A stretch of 8,471 bases of DNA from DATKZB01 sp035528235 (GTDB lineage Bacteria > Planctomycetota > Phycisphaerae > FEN-1346). The position numbers were made by a program, and so were the translations under genes. Below are positions 1-6,229 of the stretch, piece after piece. The DNA lies in NCBI GenBank assembly GCA_035528235.1, contig DATKZB010000116.1, positions 1 through 8,471 on the forward strand. Direction: 5' to 3'. Position 1 is the first letter of the stretch. Every line of letters begins with the position of its first letter. Below the pieces are notes generated by a model. That model made no database searches and was not told the origin of the DNA. It saw only the letters and a program-made list of their open reading frames with translations.

Positions 1-51
1 TCCCACCGCCCGCTTTAACTCCGACACCGTAAGCCGCTTGTTCTTACCCAT
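1..51 (-). CDS. N-terminal 17 codons of an unidentified protein, cut by window edge
   Basis: Reading the minus strand, an ATG at 51-49 opens a frame that stays open to the window edge and gives MGKNKRLTVSELKRAVG. An excellent ribosome binding site, TAAGGAGG at 60-67, lies 8 nt upstream of the ATG, which is the main support for a real start. The visible peptide is basic and hydrophilic, with no signal peptide or membrane segment, so a cytoplasmic or nucleic-acid-associated protein is possible. It is too short to assign to a family. It follows the P-type ATPase on the same strand after a gap of about 97 nt that contains a possible terminator, so it may form a separate transcription unit. I see no convincing -35/-10 pair in that gap. 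Confidence 0.6.
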   Translation of the reverse strand, partial: MGKNKRLTVSELKRAVG

Positions 52-120
52 TTATCTCGCCTCCTTAAAACGTAAGTCCTTGTGGAAGCAAGACTAACAA
101 CAACTACACCAGCGCGCCAG

Positions 121-149
121 AAAAACTTGCCACACCCGGGCGGGGCGGC
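121..149 (-). terminator. Possible intrinsic terminator after the P-type ATPase gene
   Basis: On the minus strand the last base of the ATPase TAG stop begins an imperfect GC-rich stem (129-149, GCCGC pairing with GTGGC, then two more pairs after a mismatch). The sequence AAG and five T follow (121-128). The stem is short and imperfect and the T-tract is brief, so this is a plausible but weak terminator. Confidence 0.35.
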
Positions 150-2785
150 TACGTCCGTGCCGCGACGCGGGCGACGCCTTTCCAGACCTCGAGCGCGGCA
201 AAGGGGATGAGGCACAGCGCCAGGGCGACGCCCCATTGCAGGGCCGACAGCGGGGCGTTGCGGCAGATCGTTGCCAGCGGCGGCACGAGGACCGTCGCAA
301 GGATAACGCCGGCCGAGAGCACGCAGGCGCCGACGAGGTACAGGTTCGTCAGCGGGTTTATCTGCCAGAAACTCCGCCGTTCGCTGCGGCTGGCATAGGC
401 GCGGAGCAACTCGGCCATGCCCAGCGTGACAAAGGCCATGGTGCGCGCCGCCTGGGTGTCGCCCATCGCGAGGCCGATCCAGAACGAGAGGATCACCGCC
501 GTGGCGATGAAGACGGCGTTGACCAGAATGGTGCTCAGGCCACGGCCCGTGAGGATGCCTTCGCGGGCCTTGCGTGGCCGGCGGCGCATGATGCCGGGTT
601 CGGCGGCATCCACGCCCAGCGCCAGCGCCGGCAGGCCGTCGGTCACGAGGTTGATGAGCAGGATCTGGACGGGCAGCAGCGGCGCCGTCAGGCCGATGAG
701 CACGGGCACCAGCACCGCCAGCACCTCGCCGATGTTGCACGCCAGCAGGTACATGACGCACTTGCGGATGTTGTCGAAGATGACGCGGCCCTGGGCGATG
801 GCCTCGACGATGGTGGCGAAGTTGTCGTCCGTCAGGACCACGTCGGCCGCGCCCTTGGCCACGTCGGTGCCCGTGATGCCCATGGCCACGCCGATGTCGG
901 CCTTCTGGAGGGCGGGGGCGTCGTTGACGCCGTCGCCCGTCATGGCGACGACCGCGCCGGTGGCCTGGAGCGCCTGGACGATCCGCAGTTTCTGCTCGGG
1001 CCAGACGCGGGCGTAGACGCGCAGGTGGTCGATCCGCTTGGCCAGGGCCGCCTCGTCGAGGCGTTCCAGGTCCTGGCCGGTGATGGTCTCGTCGCCCGGT
1101 TCCAGCATGCCCAGTTCGCCGGCAATCGTCCGGGCCGTCTGGAGGTTGTCGCCGGTGATCATGATGGTGCGGATGCCCGCGGCGCGGGCCTCTTCCAGGG
1201 CCGGCCTGGCCTCGCGGCGCGCCTCGTCGCGCATGCCCGCCAGGCCCGCAAAGACGAGGTCGGTCTCGTCCTGGGCCGAGATCCCGGCGGCATGGCCGAC
1301 GTCTTTCCAGGCGAAGGCGAGCACGCGGAGGGCTTGGCCGGTCATGGCGTCGAGCCGGGCGCGGGCCAGGGCCTGCTCGGCCTCGCCGAAGGGCACCACT
1401 TGGCCGTCGCGCTCGTGATGCGTGCACAGGGAGAGCAGCAGGTCGGGCGCGCCCTTGACCAGCAGATGCCGCCGGCCGTCGACCTCGTGGAGCGTGCCCA
1501 TGCGTTTGCGCTGGGAATCGAATGGCACCTCGCCCAGGCGCGGCTGGCGGTTCCGGAGGTCGGCCACGTCGGCGCCTTCGGTCTGGGCGAAGTCGAGCAG
1601 CGCCAGTTCCGTGGGGTCGCCGAACCGTCGCGGTTCCGGGCCCGCGGCCTCGATGTGGGCGTCGTTGCAGAGGGCGGCGATGCGGACGAGATGCTGCCCC
1701 GCGGCCGAGGACGCCGAACCCTCGGCCCCCTCGGGCGTGTCCGACGGCCAGACCGCCGACACGCTCATCCGGTTCTCGGTCAGCGTGCCGGTCTTGTCGG
1801 TGCAGATGTGCGTGGCGCAGCCCAGCGTCTCGACGGCCGGCAGTCTGCGGACGATGGCGCGGTGGCGGCTCATCCGGTGCACGCCCAGCGCCAGCACGAC
1901 CGTTACGATGGCGGGCAGACCTTCCGGAATGGCCGCGACCGCCAAGCTCACGGCCGTCATGAACATCTCCCACGTCGGCAGGCCGCGCAGGATGCCCAGC
2001 AGAAACGTCAGGCCGCAGATCACCAGCGTCAGCACGGCCATCAGCCTGCCGAACCGCGCCAGCCGTTTCTGGAGCGGCGTGGTGGTCTCGGGTTCCTGCT
2101 CCAGGAGTTTGGCGATGCGGCCGATCTCGCGGTCCATGCCGGTGGCGGCCACCAGGCCGCGGCCCCGGCCGTACGTCACGACCGTGCCGGCGTAGACCAT
2201 GTTGCGGCGGTCGGCCAGGGGCGCGTGGGCGTCGAGCGGGTCGGTCTGCTTGTCGACGGGCAGGGACTCGCCGGTCAGGCTGGCCTCGTCGACGCGCAGG
2301 TTGTGGACCTCGGTCAGCCGCAGGTCGGCCGGCACGAAGGCCCCCTCGCGCAGGACCACCACGTCGCCCGGCACAATCGTCTCGCTGCTGACCTTGGCGG
2401 CGGCGCCGTTGCGGACGACCTCGCACTCCGGCACGGACAGTTTCTTGAGGGCCTCCAGGGCGCGGCTGGCCCGTTTCTCCTGGGTGGCGCCCAGAACGGC
2501 GTTCAGGATGATGATGGCGCCGATGGCGCCGGCGTCGGTCCATTCGCCCAGCGCCATCGACACGCCGGCGGCCGCCACGAGAATCAGGACCAGGAAGTCC
2601 TTGAATTGGCCGAGGACCATCCCGGCGAGGGTCTTCTTCCGTCCCTCGGGCAGGGCGTTCCGGCCGTGGGCGGCCAGGCGCGACTCGACCTCGCCGGTGG
2701 TCAGGCCCCGTTCGACATCGGTCCGGATCGCCTCGGCCGCGGCGCGGATTTCGAGGGCGTGCCAGAGTGTCTGCTCGTCGGGCAA
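149..2785 (-). CDS. P-type calcium-type cation-transporting ATPase (P2A, SERCA/PMCA-like)
   Basis: This 878-residue integral membrane pump couples ATP hydrolysis to cation export, most likely Ca2+. An N-terminal cation-ATPase domain covers about 1-60. Transmembrane pairs M1-M2 lie near 62-101 and M3-M4 near 246-303. The actuator domain carries TGES at 171-174. The phosphorylation site is DKTGTLT at 330-336, with D330 as acceptor. The nucleotide domain has KGAP at 444-447, and the P domain has TGDN at 544-547 and TGDGVNDAP at 616-624. M5-M10 fill 676-866. Ion-site residues match SERCA: PEGLP in M4 (E288), N684 and E687 in M5, and N712/T715/D716 in M6. The M8 position equivalent to SERCA E908 appears to be G789, which points to one full site. 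The start is TTG at 2785, chosen because GGAGG at 2793-2797 sits 7 nt upstream and the Cation_ATPase_N homology begins immediately. It lies 127 nt downstream of the MoxR gene. The family call is secure; the exact ion is inferred. Confidence 0.95.
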   Translation of the reverse strand: MPDEQTLWHALEIRAAAEAIRTDVERGLTTGEVESRLAAHGRNALPEGRKKTLAGMVLGQFKDFLVLILVAAAGVSMALGEWTDAGAIGAIIILNAVLGATQEKRASRALEALKKLSVPECEVVRNGAAAKVSSETIVPGDVVVLREGAFVPADLRLTEVHNLRVDEASLTGESLPVDKQTDPLDAHAPLADRRNMVYAGTVVTYGRGRGLVAATGMDREIGRIAKLLEQEPETTTPLQKRLARFGRLMAVLTLVICGLTFLLGILRGLPTWEMFMTAVSLAVAAIPEGLPAIVTVVLALGVHRMSRHRAIVRRLPAVETLGCATHICTDKTGTLTENRMSVSAVWPSDTPEGAEGSASSAAGQHLVRIAALCNDAHIEAAGPEPRRFGDPTELALLDFAQTEGADVADLRNRQPRLGEVPFDSQRKRMGTLHEVDGRRHLLVKGAPDLLLSLCTHHERDGQVVPFGEAEQALARARLDAMTGQALRVLAFAWKDVGHAAGISAQDETDLVFAGLAGMRDEARREARPALEEARAAGIRTIMITGDNLQTARTIAGELGMLEPGDETITGQDLERLDEAALAKRIDHLRVYARVWPEQKLRIVQALQATGAVVAMTGDGVNDAPALQKADIGVAMGITGTDVAKGAADVVLTDDNFATIVEAIAQGRVIFDNIRKCVMYLLACNIGEVLAVLVPVLIGLTAPLLPVQILLINLVTDGLPALALGVDAAEPGIMRRRPRKAREGILTGRGLSTILVNAVFIATAVILSFWIGLAMGDTQAARTMAFVTLGMAELLRAYASRSERRSFWQINPLTNLYLVGACVLSAGVILATVLVPPLATICRNAPLSALQWGVALALCLIPFAALEVWKGVARVAART

Positions 2786-2792
2786 CCACGGT

Positions 2793-2797
2793 CCTCC
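2793..2797 (-). promoter_or_regulatory. Ribosome binding site fixing the TTG start of the P-type ATPase
   Basis: GGAGG on the minus strand lies 7 nt before the TTG at 2785. There is no ATG in frame at a comparable place near the N-terminal homology, so this site decides the start. Confidence 0.65.
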
Positions 2798-2814
2798 GTG
2801 CTCGGTCCGGCCCC

Positions 2815-2843
2815 GTTGTACGCGCGCGGGCCGGCTCTTGCAA
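2815..2843 (-). promoter_or_regulatory. Candidate sigma-70-type promoter for the P-type ATPase
   Basis: The minus strand has TTGCAA (2838-2843) as a 4/6 match to the -35 box, a 17-nt spacer, then TACAAC (2815-2820) as a 4/6 match to the -10 box. Initiation near 2808 would give a leader of about 23 nt containing the GGAGG site. The geometry is ideal but the hexamers are only partial matches. If real, the pump can be transcribed separately from the MoxR gene. Confidence 0.35.
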
Positions 2844-2884
2844 CAAGAACCGGGCGGAACAGAGGCCCTTGCCGGCAGGTGATG

Positions 2885-2906
2885 GGTCGGACGGCGCGGC
2901 CCGACC
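2885..2906. other. GC-rich hairpin just after the MoxR gene
   Basis: GGTCGG at 2885-2890 and CCGACC at 2901-2906 form a perfect 6-bp stem with a 10-nt GC-rich loop, 7 nt beyond the MoxR stop codon. No T-tract follows on the minus strand, so it does not qualify as a standard intrinsic terminator. It could slow 3' decay of the MoxR message or be chance in GC-rich DNA. Confidence 0.3.
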
Positions 2907-2912
2907 GGCGGG

Positions 2913-4025
2913 TCAGGCCTCGGGCGGGGCGGGCGCCTGGACCGGCGCGGCCGGAGCGGCGGGCGCGGCCGGTTGAGCGGCGTGGGGTGCGGGGGTGTGG
3001 CGATAGGCCTCGGGCATCGGCTCGGGAATGGTCTTGAGGAGCCGGTCGATGATGTGCTCGGTCGTAATGCCCTCGGCGTCGGCGTTAAAGTTCGTGAACA
3101 GCCGGTGCCGCAGCACCGGCCGGGCGATGGCCCGGATGTCGTCGCACGTCACGTTCAGGCGGCCGCCGAAGATGGCGCGGCTCTTGGCGCCCAGAATAAG
3201 GTACTGGGCGGCCCGGGGGCCGGCGCCCCAGGTGAGCCACTCGCTGATGAACTGGGGCGATTCGGCCGTGTTCGGCCGCGTGGCACGGGCCAGGTTGACG
3301 GCGTAATCGATCACGTGCTCCGACACGGGCACGCGGCGGACGATCTTCTGGATGCCCAGGATGTCTTTGCCGCCCAGGACGAACCGCAGGTCGTAGTTCA
3401 ACTCCGCCGTGGTCGTCCGGACGATGGTCCGCTCGTCATCGCGCTCGGGGTACCCCACGTTGACCATGAACATGAACCGGTCGAGCTGGGCCTCGGGCAG
3501 GGGGTAAGTGCCTTCCTGCTCGATGGGGTTCTGCGTGGCCAGGACGAAGAAGGGCAACTCGAGTTCGTACGTGTTGCCGCCCGTCGTCACGTGGTATTCC
3601 TGCATGGCCTGGAGGAGGGCGGCCTGGGTCTTGGGCGGGGTCCGGTTAATCTCGTCGGCCAGGATGATGTTCGAGAAGATGGGGCCGCGGATGAACCGGA
3701 ACTCGCGCTTGCCGCTCGTGCGGTCCTCCTCGATGACGTCGGTGCCGGTAATGTCCGACGGCATGAGGTCGGGCGTGAACTGGATGCGGTTGAACTTCAG
3801 TTTCAGGACGCTGGCGATCGTCGAGATCAGCAGCGTCTTCGCCAGGCCCGGCACGCCGACCATCAGCACGTGGCCGCGCGAGAACATCGCCAGCAGCAAC
3901 TGCTCGATGACCTCGTCCTGGCCGATGATGACCTTGTGGATTTCTTTGAGCAGCAGGTTGCGTGCCTGGCCGAGTTGATCGACGACTTTAAGTTCCTCGG
4001 CGCTGTGGGTCGATTTGTCGGCCAA
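2913..4025 (-). CDS. moxR: MoxR-family AAA+ ATPase
   Basis: This is a cytoplasmic AAA+ ATPase of 370 residues, of the MoxR/RavA type thought to act as a chaperone that remodels or activates partner proteins, often with VWA-domain proteins. In the sequence: Walker A GVPGLAKT at 57-64, Walker B ILADEINR at 121-128 with D124/E125, sensor 1 ATQNP at 163-167, a conserved LDRF arginine at R183, and the sensor-2-like GAGPRA at 267-272. The MoxR lid domain fills roughly 220-335. After residue 344 the protein ends in a low-complexity Pro/Ala tail of about 27 residues that is not part of the usual fold. The start is TTG at 4025, because AAGGAG at 4032-4037 lies 6 nt upstream and the longer reading from an ATG at 4130 would translate part of a palindromic repeat. 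The gene lies 172 nt downstream of the DUF4159 gene on the same strand, a typical pairing. No DUF58 or VWA partner follows. Confidence 0.93.
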   Translation of the reverse strand: MADKSTHSAEELKVVDQLGQARNLLLKEIHKVIIGQDEVIEQLLLAMFSRGHVLMVGVPGLAKTLLISTIASVLKLKFNRIQFTPDLMPSDITGTDVIEEDRTSGKREFRFIRGPIFSNIILADEINRTPPKTQAALLQAMQEYHVTTGGNTYELELPFFVLATQNPIEQEGTYPLPEAQLDRFMFMVNVGYPERDDERTIVRTTTAELNYDLRFVLGGKDILGIQKIVRRVPVSEHVIDYAVNLARATRPNTAESPQFISEWLTWGAGPRAAQYLILGAKSRAIFGGRLNVTCDDIRAIARPVLRHRLFTNFNADAEGITTEHIIDRLLKTIPEPMPEAYRHTPAPHAAQPAAPAAPAAPVQAPAPPEA

Positions 4026-4031
4026 ACCAGA

Positions 4032-4037
4032 CTCCTT
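4032..4037 (-). promoter_or_regulatory. Ribosome binding site fixing the TTG start of the MoxR ATPase
   Basis: AAGGAG on the minus strand lies 6 nt before TTG at 4025. It favours this start over the ATG at 4130, which would add 35 residues, many encoded by the repeat at 4096-4166. Confidence 0.65.
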
Positions 4038-4095
4038 GGCAGTGGGACGGTGAACGACGGGATTCGCGCTCGTGCGCCGAGGCTCGTCACTTTCG

Positions 4096-4166
4096 GGGTG
4101 GCATGCCCGCGGCATCCGTTCCGCGGGCATGCATGCCCACGCAAAGGCGGCGTGGGCATGCCACCC
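4096..4166. repeat. REP-like double-hairpin palindromic element
   Basis: The element lies in the gap between the DUF4159 and MoxR genes. Its ends form a perfect 13-bp inverted repeat, GGGTGGCATGCCC (4096-4108) and GGGCATGCCACCC (4154-4166). Inside are two hairpins: GCATGCCCGCGG (4101-4112) with CCGCGGGCATGC (4121-4132), 12 bp with an 8-nt loop, and ATGCCCACGC (4133-4142) with GCGTGGGCAT (4150-4159), 10 bp with a 7-nt loop. The core CATGCCC is used four times in alternating orientation. This structure resembles REP/BIME elements mobilised by RAYT transposases; no such gene is present here. In the transcript it would form stable stems 32 nt after the DUF4159 stop and could separate expression of the two genes. 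Confidence 0.85.
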
Positions 4167-4197
4167 GGCTATCCTTTACTTGAGGTGTAACAGAGCG

Positions 4198-5736
4198 CTA
4201 ATGCGTCATCGCGTAGACCAGGATGTTGATGCCCAGCCGCAGGGCATCCTTGCCCTCGTACTCCCGGGCGTACGGGTTGGGCGCGCCCGACCAGCCGTTG
4301 ACGAAACCGTACGGGCTGTACACGACGCGCAACTGCTTCTCCAGGCTGATACCCTCCAGGGCCGGCTGGCTCAGGCCCGGATGCTCGTGCAGGACGAGCG
4401 GCGTGTACTCGACCTTCTGGATGGGGAAGACGCTTCGGTAGACCGGGTGATCGGGCGCGATGCGGTCGAGTTTCTGGTCGGGCAGGACGCGGGCGATCTC
4501 GCGGCGGAACGCCGTGTCGAAACCCTTGCGGCCGCAGCAGGCGTTCGCCACCAGCACGCCGCCCGCCGCCAGGTACCGACGCAGGTTGCTCACCTCCTCG
4601 GTGCTCAGGGTGAAGTCCTTGTGGCCGGTCATGTACAGAATGGGGTGGGCGAAGGCGTCGATGCTCCGAAGGTCCACGTTCTCCTTCTTGAACTGGACCT
4701 CGACGGTGGTGTTCTCGGCCAGGTGTTTCAGAAGCGACGCCAGGCTCGACGGCTGGGTGTCCCAGTCGCCGTCATGGATGACCTGGGCAATGACCAACTG
4801 GTCGCGCGTGGGCTGGCCCGTCTGGTGGTAGACGCGCTCCGTGGCCAGGAACCGGCCCAGTTCGTACGTGGCCAGCGAGTAGGTGATGATGTTGGCGCCC
4901 AGTTTGCGGGCGTCGCCCGGCAAGACGCGCTTGCCGTGTTCGTGAACGTGCCCGTCCCACCCGCACGAGCAATCGTAGCCGCCGGTGTAGATGACGGCGG
5001 CGCGGCAGCCGAGGGAGACGGCTTCGAGTTTCGGCAGGTCGTCCCGTTCGCCCTTGCCCTCCTCCCGGTACCGGACGCCGGAGATGGGGTAGAACGAGGA
5101 GTACAGCGGGTGGTCCATCGGCAGCACGGCCATCGGGCGGTTCGGGATCAGTCGCTGGGCGAACTGGCGGAACGCCTGGTCGAAGGCGTCGGCCCCGCAG
5201 CACGCGTCGCCCAGAATCGTCCCGCCATCGGTACAGAACTGCCGCAGTTTGCCGATGAGCTCGTCGGGCACCGTGAAGGCGTCGTGGCCGGTGAAGTACA
5301 GGACCGGCAGTTCGGTCGGGTCGTACGAGAAGGACGTCAGGCTGGTGTCGACCACGCGGTACCGGATGTGCAGTTGCTGGTTGGTCCAGCCCAGGAGGTT
5401 CCGCATGTCGCTCGGGTCGGTCATCCAGTCGCGGTACGACGACCGCTGACCGTTCTCGGTAACCCACTTGACGTCGCCCAGAATGACCTTGCCGATGAGG
5501 GACGGCGGGCTGGGCTGGCGTTTCTTCTCGCTCCGCCGAAGCGGCGTCGCCGGCAAGGGCAGGGGAGGCAGCGACTCGGCAGCGGTCCGGCGCTGCGGCG
5601 CAGCGGCCGGCGGAGGGCCGCAACTGCGCGGCTCGGCAAAGACCTCGCCCAGCATGATCTCCAGGCCTGCGCCGCCGCCCACGAGGGTGACGATGGGGCG
5701 CAGCACGCCACGTGTCAGGAAGTCCCGCCGTTTCAT
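4198..5736 (-). CDS. Putative Tat-exported protein with two tandem DUF4159 domains
   Basis: The product has 512 residues. It begins with a twin-arginine-like motif (RRDFL at 3-7), a moderately hydrophobic stretch to about 34 and a possible VFA cleavage site, then a Pro/Ala-rich linker to about 80. Two homologous copies follow. Copy 1 (about 81-305) has PVLYFTGHDAF at 144-154, GDACCG at 176-181 and DHPLYSSFYPI at 208-218. Copy 2 (about 312-512) has PILYMTGHKDF at 375-385, NACCG at 398-402 and DHPVYRSVFPI at 429-439. DUF4159 is related to glutamine-amidotransferase-like folds; no reaction is established, so none is claimed. Copy 1 also holds a Cys/His-rich insert near 256-267 that copy 2 lacks. 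The ATG at 5736 is chosen because GGAGG at 5744-5748 lies 7 nt upstream; a longer frame from a GTG at 5850 adds residues that do not look like protein. It is the first gene of the left block, ahead of MoxR, with which this family commonly co-occurs. Confidence 0.9.
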   Translation of the reverse strand: MKRRDFLTRGVLRPIVTLVGGGAGLEIMLGEVFAEPRSCGPPPAAAPQRRTAAESLPPLPLPATPLRRSEKKRQPSPPSLIGKVILGDVKWVTENGQRSSYRDWMTDPSDMRNLLGWTNQQLHIRYRVVDTSLTSFSYDPTELPVLYFTGHDAFTVPDELIGKLRQFCTDGGTILGDACCGADAFDQAFRQFAQRLIPNRPMAVLPMDHPLYSSFYPISGVRYREEGKGERDDLPKLEAVSLGCRAAVIYTGGYDCSCGWDGHVHEHGKRVLPGDARKLGANIITYSLATYELGRFLATERVYHQTGQPTRDQLVIAQVIHDGDWDTQPSSLASLLKHLAENTTVEVQFKKENVDLRSIDAFAHPILYMTGHKDFTLSTEEVSNLRRYLAAGGVLVANACCGRKGFDTAFRREIARVLPDQKLDRIAPDHPVYRSVFPIQKVEYTPLVLHEHPGLSQPALEGISLEKQLRVVYSPYGFVNGWSGAPNPYAREYEGKDALRLGINILVYAMTH

Positions 5737-5883
5737 CGCCCTTCCTCCGTTCCAGTGGCCGGGTGCTACAACCTCCCGGCAGACTTTAACGTAGTGGCCA
5801 ATAACAGCATCGGCATACCCGACGCCTGGAGCCGCCGAAAATCGGCGCACTCCAACCGCCGGGACACCTCGCGCGACTGTATG

Positions 5884-5913
5884 ATTATACTGCCTGGGAC
5901 GTGCATTTGTCGT
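5884..5913 (-). promoter_or_regulatory. Sigma-70-type promoter for the DUF4159 gene
   Basis: The minus strand carries a perfect -10 box TATAAT (5884-5889) and, after an 18-nt spacer, ACGACA (5908-5913), matching four of six -35 positions (GACA). Initiation near 5877 would give a leader of about 140 nt before the ATG at 5736. It stands out because a perfect TATAAT is rare by chance in DNA this GC-rich. It lies between the palindrome and the gene. Confidence 0.6.
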
Positions 5914-5931
5914 GGGAAAACCCCCGGGCGG

Positions 5932-6073
5932 GGTAACCCCTCAGCTTCGGGGGGGGCGAAACCGAGCCGCGACCGTCAGGGAGCGGTGCCATCGCGGCGG
6001 GGCTGGCCTGCCGCTCCCTGACGGTCGCGGCTCGGATAGGGCGCAACGCCATCCCCGTAACTGAGGGGTTACC
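5932..6073. repeat. Nested palindromic repeat with 25-bp inner and 13-bp outer stems
   Basis: The outer arms are GGTAACCCCTCAG (5932-5944) and CTGAGGGGTTACC (6061-6073), a perfect 13-bp match. The inner arms are 5962-5986 and 6011-6035, a perfect 25-bp inverted repeat beginning CCGAGCCGCGACC, with a 24-nt GC-rich loop. The segments between inner and outer arms are unequal (17 and 25 nt) and pair only partly, which suggests that one palindrome lies inside another. From memory, sequences like the inner arm (CTCCCTGACGGTCGCGG) recur in planctomycete and acidobacterial genomes as dispersed repeats; I cannot confirm that here. No transposase or coding content is present. Confidence 0.85.
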
Positions 6074-6077
6074 AGGC

Positions 6078-6117
6078 GGGCCCGAATCGGGCCCTTGCGC
6101 CGGCCGAGAAGCCGGCG
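6078..6117. other. Two short GC hairpins between the palindrome and the terminator
   Basis: GGGCCCG (6078-6084) pairs with CGGGCCC (6088-6094) around a 3-nt loop. CGCCGGC (6098-6104) pairs with GCCGGCG (6111-6117) around a 6-nt loop. Neither is followed by a T-tract. With the neighbouring palindrome and terminator they make a run of hairpins with almost no spacer, so they may be part of one composite element. Confidence 0.45.
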
Positions 6118-6120
6118 GTC

Positions 6121-6165
6121 CATCAAAAAAGTGGAGCCGGGACGGCCCCGCGCCGACCCGGCTCC
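6121..6165 (-). terminator. Intrinsic terminator of the FlgM-like gene
   Basis: On the minus strand a perfect 9-bp stem, GGAGCCGGG with CCCGGCTCC (6157-6165 and 6133-6141), encloses a 15-nt loop that can pair further (CGG with CCG). ACTTTTTTG follows directly, with six T at 6125-6130. It lies 65 nt after the stop of the small gene and would isolate it from the DUF4159 unit. Confidence 0.8.
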
Positions 6166-6229
6166 CTGCCCGACTGCCAACGTCCTGCGATTCAGACCTC
6201 CCCATCAAGAGGGCTTCCAGCCGACGCGG

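Larger units (their letters stand above)
5737..6229. other. 493-bp intergenic region packed with palindromes
   Basis: I see no credible gene here. In order it holds the DUF4159 leader (5737 to about 5877), a sigma-70-type promoter (5884-5913, minus), a large nested palindrome (5932-6073), two short GC hairpins (6078-6094 and 6098-6117), an intrinsic terminator (6121-6165, minus) and about 64 bp without recognisable structure before the stop of the FlgM-like gene. Open frames through it are products of the palindrome and lack ribosome binding sites. Confidence 0.7.

Noticed and set aside
15..2846. 943-codon minus-strand frame overlapping the ATPase
   Set aside because: The translation is Arg/Gly/Pro-rich and lacks every P-type motif, which are all in the neighbouring frame at 149-2785.
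236..3037. 933-codon plus-strand open frame opposite the P-type ATPase
   Set aside because: It is a by-product of high third-position GC in the real gene. The translation is low-complexity (Asp, Gly, Gln, His, Arg) with no domain, and it overlaps the MoxR gene end.
5737..5850. N-terminal extension of the DUF4159 protein to a GTG at 5850
   Set aside because: GGAGG at 5744-5748 and a Tat-like N-terminus support the ATG at 5736; the extra 38 residues have no signal or domain character.
4072..6021. 649-codon plus-strand frame opposite the DUF4159 gene
   Set aside because: It runs through both palindromic elements, has no ribosome binding site and no recognisable domain.
5885..6208. 107-codon minus-strand frame through the nested palindrome
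   Set aside because: Its peptide is mostly translated repeat and terminator DNA and has no ribosome binding site.
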